Source: an uncultured Acetatifactor sp. (GTDB lineage Bacteria > Bacillota > Clostridia > Lachnospirales > Lachnospiraceae). Taken from it: a stretch of DNA of 10,981 bases. The stretch covers positions 1 to 10,981 of the forward strand of contig CAJUGT010000130.1 of the NCBI GenBank assembly GCA_910586435.1, in the 5' to 3' direction. Below the pieces are notes generated by a model. The model did no database searches. It had not been told where the DNA came from and saw nothing but the letters and a program-made list of their open reading frames with translations. How positions within the stretch are numbered: the stretch's first letter is position 1; each line of letters begins with the position of its first letter. Shown here piece by piece: positions 1 through 7,027 of the stretch. The translations under genes were made by a program, and so were the position numbers.

Positions 1-149
1 GTTCATCGGAGGCGTTGCCCGAGCCGAACGTAACCCCCCATGCCCCGGACGCCGTTCCTTTCGCCGTTCCTTTCGCTGTCTCTTTCGCTATCCCTTTCGC
101 AATCCCTCTTGCCGCCCAAAGGCACGCCACTTGCCACCATTGGCTCTGA
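1..149 (+). CDS. 3' end of an unrecognised upstream gene (partial)
   Basis: One forward frame is open from the left edge to a TGA at 147-149, just before the secA promoter. It would encode a roughly 48-residue tail containing five near-copies of a four-residue hydrophobic repeat (AVPF, AVPF, AVSF, AIPF, AIPL). Differences among the underlying 12-bp DNA copies are mostly silent or conservative in this frame (GCC/GCT/GCA for Ala, GTT/GTC for Val, GTC to ATC for Val to Ile). In the other forward frame they change the residue class. That pattern is my reason for calling the frame coding. The visible part matches no family I recognise, and the sequence before the window is needed to identify the gene. 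The tail may be junk translation of an expanded repeat. Confidence 0.35.
   Translation, partial: SSEALPEPNVTPHAPDAVPFAVPFAVSFAIPFAIPLAAQRHATCHHWL
51..110. repeat. 12-bp tandem repeat, five degenerate copies
   Basis: Copies start at 51, 63, 75, 87 and 99. The first two are identical (GCCGTTCCTTTC) and later copies diverge progressively to the right. The period is a multiple of three, so copy-number changes would keep any overlapping reading frame. The array lies inside the presumed tail of the left-edge gene. Confidence 0.8.
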
Positions 150-196
150 ACAGTAACCAGTTTATAAAAAGTTCAGGGGAATCTGGAATATTGGTG

Positions 197-225
197 TTGA
201 ATCCGTGGGATAAATCTGTTACAAT
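197..225 (+). promoter_or_regulatory. sigma-A-like promoter of secA
   Basis: TTGAAT (197-202) and TACAAT (220-225) are separated by exactly 17 bp, and a TG at 217-218 gives an extended -10 element. Transcription would start near 232, leaving a leader of about 70 nt before the GTG start of secA. The match is by eye. Confidence 0.7.
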
Positions 226-301
226 AGACTGTAAGTTTGCGGTTATGGTTTTATGATGCAACCGTTCTTTAGAAACAGGCCATAGAAAGGTATGGAAATC
301 C

Positions 302-2840
<2,539 letters not shown>

Positions 2841-2869
<29 letters not shown>

Positions 2870-3143
2870 GAGGCAAAAGTACAGGTAATGCCATGGACGC
2901 AAAGCGTAAACAGTAAAAATACAGGTAATGCCACAGACGCAAAGCGTAAGTGGCAAAAGTACAGGTAATGCTATGGACGCAAAGCGCAGACAGCAAAAAT
3001 ACAGGTAATGCCACGGACGCAAAGCGTAAATGGCAAAAGTACAGGTAATGCCATGGACGCAAAGCGCAGACAGCAAAAAACAGGTAATGCAGAGGGCAAG
3101 GGGTAAAAATACATCGGTGCTGCGGACACAAAGCTGCAAAGAG
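2841..3143. repeat. 40-bp tandem repeat array grown from the 3' end of secA
   Basis: Units start at 2841, 2881, 2921, 2961, 3001 and 3041 with an exact 40-bp step; the sixth is one base short (39 bp). A seventh, shortened copy starts at 3080 and a degraded eighth at 3111. Typical units begin ACAGGTAATGCCA and continue GGACGCAAAGCG. Unit 1 is the end of secA itself, including its stop codon. Two subtypes alternate. Units 1, 3 and 5 end in GGCAAAAGT; units 2, 4 and 6 end in CAGYAAAAA. Units 2, 4 and 6 also carry ATGGAC where 3 and 5 carry ACAGAC or ACGGAC. This implies growth by 80-bp dimers. The period is not a multiple of three, so no frame is conserved between units, which argues against a coding role. 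Confidence 0.93.
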
Positions 3144-3253
3144 ATACCAATCCGCGTCCTGGAGGCCATTTATGCAGGGGCCGGCGGAGATTGTGAGTCG
3201 TGTGGAAGTATGAAATAAAGTATATGATAATAACAGAAAGAAGGTGACGTTAA
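2870..3253 (+). other. secA-prfB intergenic region, no gene seen
   Basis: This 384-nt gap is mostly the 40-bp array. The remaining 3144-3239 shows no convincing gene and no clear terminator or promoter. The A/T-rich stretch 3209-3233 contains TATGAT (3223-3228), but no good -35 lies 16-18 bp upstream. A 62-codon open frame at 3030-3218 starts inside the array and resembles nothing I know. With no terminator visible, secA and prfB are probably read as one message, as in other Firmicutes. Confidence 0.6.
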
Positions 3254-4376
3254 GTGGTAGAATTAGATCAGATGAAAACAGAAATTTTGTCATACGAAAC
3301 TCCATTAGCGGAAGTGAGGGATTCACTTTGACCTGGCAAACAAGTCAAAGAGGATAGAAGAACTGGAAATGGAAATGGAGGCCCCCGGCTTCTGGGACGA
3401 TCCAGACCGTTCCAACCAGAAGATGAAGGAACTGAAGAATCTGAAGGCTGTTGTGGAAGGCTGTAACAAACTGTCCGGTCAGTATGAGGATATTCTCACC
3501 TTGATTGAGATGGGATATGAGGAGAATGACGCTTCGCTGATTCCCGACATCAGGGCGGAACTGGATGAATTTGTCGGTGAGTTTGAGGCGCTGCGCATTG
3601 ACACTCTTCTTTCGGGAGAATATGATAAAAACAACGCAATTTTGAAATTAAATGCCGGGGCGGGGGGAACGGAAAGCTGCGACTGGTGCGGAATGCTTTA
3701 CAGGATGTATACCAGGTGGGCGGAGCGCAGAGGATTTGATGTGGAAGTGCTGGACTATCTGGATGGGGATGAGGCGGGCATCAAGTCGGTGACTTTTCAG
3801 GTAAACGGTACCAATGCCTACGGCTATCTCAAATCGGAAAAGGGTGTGCATAGATTGGTGCGCATCTCTCCTTTTAACGCACAGGGAAAGCGTCAGACTT
3901 CCTTTGTGTCATTGGATGTAATGCCTGACATAGATGAGGATTTGGATGTGGAAATTGATGAGAAGGATCTGCGTATTGATACCTACCGAAGCAGCGGCGC
4001 AGGAGGGCAGCATATCAATAAGACGTCTTCGGCTATCAGAATCACCCACATACCTACGGGCACGGTGGTTCAGTGCCAGAATGAACGCAGCCAGTTTCAA
4101 AACAAGGACAAAGCCATGCAAATGCTGAAGGCAAAATTGTATTTGCTGAAACAGGAGGCCAATGTGGAGAAACTATCCGATATTCGTGGTGAGGTGAAAG
4201 AAATCGGCTGGGGAAATCAGATTCGCTCCTATGTATTGCAGCCATATACCATGGTGAAAGACCACAGAACCGAGGTGGAGACAGGAAATGTGGACGCCGT
4301 GTTGGACGGAGGGCTGGATGTCCTCATCAACGGTTATTTGAAATGGATGAGTACGAAGAAGAGTTCGGAGGATTAA
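3254..4376 (+). CDS. prfB: Peptide chain release factor 2, with programmed +1 frameshift
   Basis: RF2 recognises UAA and UGA stop codons and triggers release of the finished peptide. It is made in two frames. Twenty-five codons run from GTG 3254 to CTT 3326-3328, followed by an in-frame TGA at 3329-3331. Slipping +1 there reads GAC and continues in frame to TAA at 4374-4376, giving 373 residues, a normal length. In the joined protein the stop-recognition tripeptide SPF falls at 205-207 and the catalytic GGQ at 250-252, the same numbering as in E. coli RF2. The GTG start is chosen because GAAGGTGA (3240-3247) lies 6 nt upstream, an in-frame TAA sits immediately before it, and the encoded N-terminus MVELDQMK suits the family. 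Output is self-regulated: low RF2 slows termination at the internal TGA and favours the shift. A hairpin terminator follows. Confidence 0.97.
3314..3332 (+). promoter_or_regulatory. Programmed +1 ribosomal frameshift site of prfB
   Basis: The slippery CTT TGA C (3326-3332) is preceded by a Shine-Dalgarno-like AGGGA at 3317-3321. Its AGG begins 9 nt before the CTT, the same spacing as the E. coli AGGGGG element. The internal SD is weaker than E. coli's, with AGGGAT in place of AGGGGG. The frame after the shift matches RF2 without interruption, so the internal stop is not a sequencing error. Confidence 0.96.
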
Positions 4377-4493
4377 GAAATCCCTACCAGGGCGTTTTGC
4401 GATATTCTGAGGATGTGTGGCCCTTTTAGAAAAGAGATGCAGGAAGGGCATATAATTGTTGAACAAACCACATAGAGAAATGGTTGATATGAT

Positions 4494-4534
4494 AAAGGGA
4501 TGCGTTTTCTGTTTAGGAACGCATCCCTTTCCTT
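4494..4534 (+). terminator. Rho-independent terminator after prfB
   Basis: A perfect 13-bp stem (AAAGGGATGCGTT at 4494-4506 with AACGCATCCCTTT at 4518-4530) closes an 11-nt loop and is followed by CCTTTT. The T run is short but the stem is strong. It lies 118 nt past the prfB stop and probably ends the secA-prfB message. The stretch between, 4377-4493, shows only a weak 6-bp inverted repeat (GCCCTT at 4420, AAGGGC at 4444) and no gene. Confidence 0.82.
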
Positions 4535-4643
4535 TTACAAACAGGCATGCAGAAAAAGTATGCCGCCAATGCAGCGCAGGGGCGGCGCAATTCCAATATT
4601 GTTTTACCCTTGTCCAGGACGCTGTCTGGGATTTTGCAGCAGA

Positions 4644-4694
4644 AAACCTCTGGACTTATGAATTAGAGGTTTCCTTTGGATTCATTAAGTCCAG
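4644..4694 (-). terminator. Overlapping hairpins at the end of the DUF975 gene
   Basis: Two competing stems share bases. AAACCTCT (4644-4651) pairs perfectly with AGAGGTTT (4665-4672). CTGGACTTATGAAT (4650-4663) pairs with 4680-4694 through a single-base bulge. Read leftward, the structure is followed by a short T run (GGTTTTC, ending near 4642). It overlaps the last codons and the TAA stop (4656-4658) of the leftward membrane gene, so it is the likely terminator of that gene. Confidence 0.55.
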
Positions 4695-5423
4695 GAAAAA
4701 ATAGGTATAGGTCATCTGCATGTAGGGATTGACCCATAGAAAACCAATGCCAAAACTGAGAATGCACAATAACAGCAGGGGTAAAAAGCTTAATTCCAGG
4801 CAAAACAGTCTTAAGCGCTGGCCTTTCATAATGCGCCAGCACTGAGACAGAACCTGCCGTGCGGAATATTGCGGAAAGTCCAACATCAGATAAAAGGACA
4901 TTTCAATTCCCAGGAAGACCGGGATATAAACGCATAAGCCCGCCCCAAAGGCAATAGCGCCATAGATCAGCCACAAAGGTTCCCTGGTGGTGAGATAATT
5001 CTGGGCAAGGTACTGACCAGGCCACAGACAAACCGCCTGGCATAGAACCATGACGCTGGCAATGATTAAAATCTTGGAGGAATCCGTCCGGTACCCATAG
5101 AAGAGATCTCTGATCATAAACTGTTGTCCGCAGGCAATATTTAAAAAATATAAGGTGATTCCTGCGTTCATGACGCTTAAGACAATGTTGGCGGCCAGCA
5201 AAATAAGATCAAACAGGAAGGATATGACTGTGGAGGCGCTTTCGGAACCCGTGCTGAAATATATGGTATTGATTGTAGTGCTGGCCACAGTGCTGATGAA
5301 CAAATGAACAGCCCCCGCAATTATGGTATTCAGAAAGAAGATAAGTATTGCGTTGGTGTATTTTCCGTCGAGCCTGTCCTTGGCAATGTTTTTCAATTCA
5401 TAGGTTTTCTTGTACTGTTTCAT
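4656..5423 (-). CDS. DUF975-family integral membrane protein
   Basis: This 255-residue polytopic membrane protein has no known biochemical role. It shows the DUF975 layout: a short charged N-terminus with LKNIAKDRLDGKY (10-22), then hydrophobic segments near residues 25-46, 67-92, 117-135, 152-181 and 205-230. A conserved-looking ending follows, in which WVNPYMQMTY (230-239) precedes YFFLDLM. There is no cleavable signal sequence. ATG 5423 is chosen over TTG 5432 because AGGAGG (5436-5441) would sit only 3 nt from the TTG and 12 nt from the ATG; TTG would add three residues. It follows the SprA-related gene on the same strand, with a 12-bp inverted repeat in the 111-nt gap, so it may have its own promoter. 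Other genomes often carry this family as isolated genes. The family assignment rests on remembered motifs. Confidence 0.82.
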   Translation of the reverse strand: MKQYKKTYELKNIAKDRLDGKYTNAILIFFLNTIIAGAVHLFISTVASTTINTIYFSTGSESASTVISFLFDLILLAANIVLSVMNAGITLYFLNIACGQQFMIRDLFYGYRTDSSKILIIASVMVLCQAVCLWPGQYLAQNYLTTREPLWLIYGAIAFGAGLCVYIPVFLGIEMSFYLMLDFPQYSARQVLSQCWRIMKGQRLRLFCLELSFLPLLLLCILSFGIGFLWVNPYMQMTYTYFFLDLMNPKETSNS

Positions 5424-5476
5424 GCAAGACAAATGCCTCCTCAGCCTGCCGCTAATGATAAGGGCTAATTTTCTAT

Positions 5477-5517
5477 ATGTCTCAGGGAAGGTCCAAAAAC
5501 TGCGCTCCCTGAGACAT
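5477..5517 (-). terminator. Perfect 12-bp inverted repeat between two leftward genes
   Basis: ATGTCTCAGGGA (5477-5488) and TCCCTGAGACAT (5506-5517) are perfect reverse complements around a 17-nt loop. The site lies 18 nt past the stop of the SprA-related gene and 54 nt before the AUG of the DUF975 gene. Position favours an intercistronic terminator or attenuator. No T run follows on either strand, so protein binding or mRNA stabilisation are alternatives. Confidence 0.5.
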
Positions 5518-5534
5518 GTGACACAATGATTTCT

Positions 5535-6071
5535 TTATACCGCAATATCCAGGTTCATTCCTTCGTATTTTGCCCGGTCGGCGGATTTCAAACTTTTCTG
5601 ATAAGGATTATCTTCATTGTAGTATTTTATCTGGGTATGGGTGGTGCCGCCGGCCACATAGGTGCGTCCGCATTCCGGGCAGACCGCCGTGTGAATGGAC
5701 ACAGAGGCCGAGATAACCTTGCCGTTATTCATAGCGGCCTTTTTGTATGCGTTGGAAACATGTTCCTGTTCATGGGCTCGTACTGCGGAACCGGCACTTT
5801 CAGGGGAAACATGCTGCGGACTCTTAAAGGAAACCATCTCATCGGAGCCGTCCTGGTATTTACGCTTTTTGCAGGTCTGGCATTCCTCTGAAGGGTCTTT
5901 GCCTATGCCTGAATTTTTCTCTTCTTCCCCCTTTTTCATTCCGGGAAGCTGTCTGCCGTCCACTTCTCTGCCGCCGGGAAGAGAAGCGGCGGAGGGATTT
6001 GCCCCCTCAAAGCCCATTCCGGCAGTTCCATAGGGGCTGGTGTAAAAATTGTTGATTGGTGTAATCATCAT
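5535..6071 (-). CDS. SprA-related family protein, putative zinc metalloprotease
   Basis: The 178-residue product resembles the SprA-related family (Pfam PF12118), whose biochemical role is not established. Residues 1-60 form a Gly/Pro/Ser/Lys-rich, probably disordered head. The conserved core then carries a CQTC pair (64-67), the segment KRKYQDGSDEMVSFKSP (69-85), an HEQEH motif (100-104) matching the zincin HExxH signature, and a second pair CPEC (131-134). Zinc binding by HEQEH is inferred, and the two CxxC pairs could form a separate structural zinc site. No signal peptide or membrane segment is seen, so it is probably cytoplasmic. The start is ATG 6071, because AGGAGG (6078-6083) lies 6 nt upstream; an in-frame ATG at 6089 has no ribosome site. 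It sits 126 nt downstream of the small membrane protein gene on the same strand and may share its transcript. Confidence 0.8.
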   Translation of the reverse strand: MMITPINNFYTSPYGTAGMGFEGANPSAASLPGGREVDGRQLPGMKKGEEEKNSGIGKDPSEECQTCKKRKYQDGSDEMVSFKSPQHVSPESAGSAVRAHEQEHVSNAYKKAAMNNGKVISASVSIHTAVCPECGRTYVAGGTTHTQIKYYNEDNPYQKSLKSADRAKYEGMNLDIAV

Positions 6072-6077
6072 ATTGGA

Positions 6078-6083
6078 CCTCCT
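6078..6083 (-). promoter_or_regulatory. Ribosome binding site that sets the SprA-related start
   Basis: AGGAGG on the reverse strand stands 6 nt before ATG 6071. It lies downstream of the alternative ATG at 6089, which therefore cannot use it. Confidence 0.85.
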
Positions 6084-6100
6084 GTTCATAACAATGTATC

Positions 6101-6120
6101 AGTTCCCATTTGCGGGAACT
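6101..6120 (-). other. 7-bp hairpin between two leftward genes
   Basis: AGTTCCC (6101-6107) pairs with GGGAACT (6114-6120) around a 6-nt loop. It lies about 78 nt past the stop of the small membrane protein gene and 18 nt before the ribosome site of the SprA-related gene. No T run follows, so it is a weak candidate for a terminator or an mRNA processing site. Confidence 0.35.
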
Positions 6121-6197
6121 TGCCCCTCAAGTGGGATTTTGTTCTGCGGTGCGCCTTGCTCTGTGGGAAATTGTTCTGTGTCCGCACTGCGGCGCTG

Positions 6198-6665
6198 CTA
6201 TTTCATTTCTCCTTCGGATGTGTCAAAGGAATATCCATAGAATTCTTCCATAAAATCTTTAAAATCCATGCCATACATTTGCTGCGTGACAGCGTCAAGC
6301 TGGCCTCGGAAAGCATCGTTTTGCAGCATTGTGGGCAGCATGAGAAAGGAATTAACCGTCAGGAGCAGGGCCGAGAAAATGCCCACACAGGAGGAGATGA
6401 TTCCTATCAGGCAGGCTGAATTCATTTTCTTTCCCTTTCGGTAGGTAAGCGCGGCAAAGAGGATTCCCAACGCGCCCAGGGGCAGTGACAGGATGCCGGT
6501 GCAGCAGGCCGTTATGGAGAGCATTCCGCATATTCCGGACGCAATCATGAAGCCCTGTCCGTATGGCCTGTGGGTGGGTTGATTGTAGTAACTGCTGTTG
6601 GATGCGTTACTGTTCCACCGGTCCCATTGACCGTTGTTATTCTGATTCTGGTGGTTGTAATCCAT
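6198..6665 (-). CDS. Small membrane protein with Asn/Gln-rich N-terminus
   Basis: The 155-residue product has an N-terminal cytoplasmic or surface segment (1-35) very rich in Asn, Gln, Ser and Tyr. Two hydrophobic hairpin-like segments follow at about 39-75 and 82-112, separated by the basic turn YRKGKKMN (75-82). An acidic C-terminal tail containing two FxxFMEEFYGY-like aromatic stretches (135-147) ends the protein. The double-helix block with its ALGILFAALTYRKGKK pattern resembles DUF4190-type proteins, but I cannot name a function. ATG 6665 is chosen because GGAGG (6673-6677) lies 7 nt upstream; a GTG at 6704 in the same frame has only a weak AGG. It is the first of three leftward genes and has a clear promoter of its own. 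Confidence 0.75.
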   Translation of the reverse strand: MDYNHQNQNNNGQWDRWNSNASNSSYYNQPTHRPYGQGFMIASGICGMLSITACCTGILSLPLGALGILFAALTYRKGKKMNSACLIGIISSCVGIFSALLLTVNSFLMLPTMLQNDAFRGQLDAVTQQMYGMDFKDFMEEFYGYSFDTSEGEMK

Positions 6666-6672
6666 ATCGAAA

Positions 6673-6677
6673 CCTCC
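6673..6677 (-). promoter_or_regulatory. Ribosome binding site that sets the start at 6665
   Basis: GGAGG on the reverse strand lies 7 nt before ATG 6665. It supports this start over the in-frame GTG at 6704. Confidence 0.85.
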
Positions 6678-6717
6678 ATACCCCGATGAAGAACTGGTTT
6701 TCACGTATGATACCTAT

Positions 6718-6746
6718 ACTTTACCATTTTCCATAGCATCTGTCAA
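6718..6746 (-). promoter_or_regulatory. sigma-A-like promoter of the leftward cluster
   Basis: Read leftward, a consensus -35 TTGACA (6741-6746) is followed after 17 bp by TAAAGT (6718-6723), with a TG one base ahead giving an extended -10. Transcription would begin near 6711, leaving a leader of about 45 nt before ATG 6665. Confidence 0.75.
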
Positions 6747-6796
6747 AAATATTTTAAGAAAAATACAGTGGGCGTTGCGGTTTAGTTCTGACAGTG

Positions 6797-6838
6797 CCAG
6801 GGGCCGGGGCGGAAGGGCCGGCGGATGCCATCCCCTGG
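6797..6838. repeat. GC-rich inverted repeat between divergent promoters
   Basis: CCAGGGG (6797-6803) and CCCCTGG (6832-6838) are perfect complements. They enclose a GC-rich interior with two CCGG blocks, at 6804-6807 and 6818-6821. The element lies between the -35 boxes of the leftward promoter and the tex promoter, so neither message should include it. A REP-like element or regulator site is possible; no function can be assigned. Confidence 0.45.
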
Positions 6839-6873
6839 AGGGCAAAATTGTGCCAAAAAAAGAGACATTTTCA

Positions 6874-6902
6874 TTGCAGTTTCCTTATTTTTTCAGTATA
6901 AT
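6874..6902 (+). promoter_or_regulatory. Probable promoter of tex
   Basis: A perfect -10 TATAAT (6897-6902) is spaced 17 bp from TTGCAG (6874-6879), which matches only the TTG half of the -35 consensus. Transcription would begin near 6909, which places the upstream in-frame ATG (6917) only about 8 nt from the message end. Confidence 0.6.
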
Positions 6903-7027
6903 CAGGAAAGGATAGTATGCCATATTTTGGCAGTCAGTTTATAGAAGAACGGCGTCGGCATAAGGAAGTTCCGAAGGAACCGGATTTTAGTGAAGGCGGC
7001 GGGAGGGAAAGGAAAGGTATCGTTTGT

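Noticed and set aside
3030..3218. 62-codon forward frame in the secA-prfB gap with a Cys pair near its end
   Set aside because: It begins inside the repeat array, has no ribosome site of its own beyond the repeat's AGG, and resembles no family. It is better explained as array read-through.
4456..4704. 82-codon forward frame with CVFC and CRQC pairs
   Set aside because: It starts at TTG without a ribosome site, runs straight through the prfB terminator stem, and overlaps the end of the leftward DUF975 gene. The cysteine pairs look accidental.
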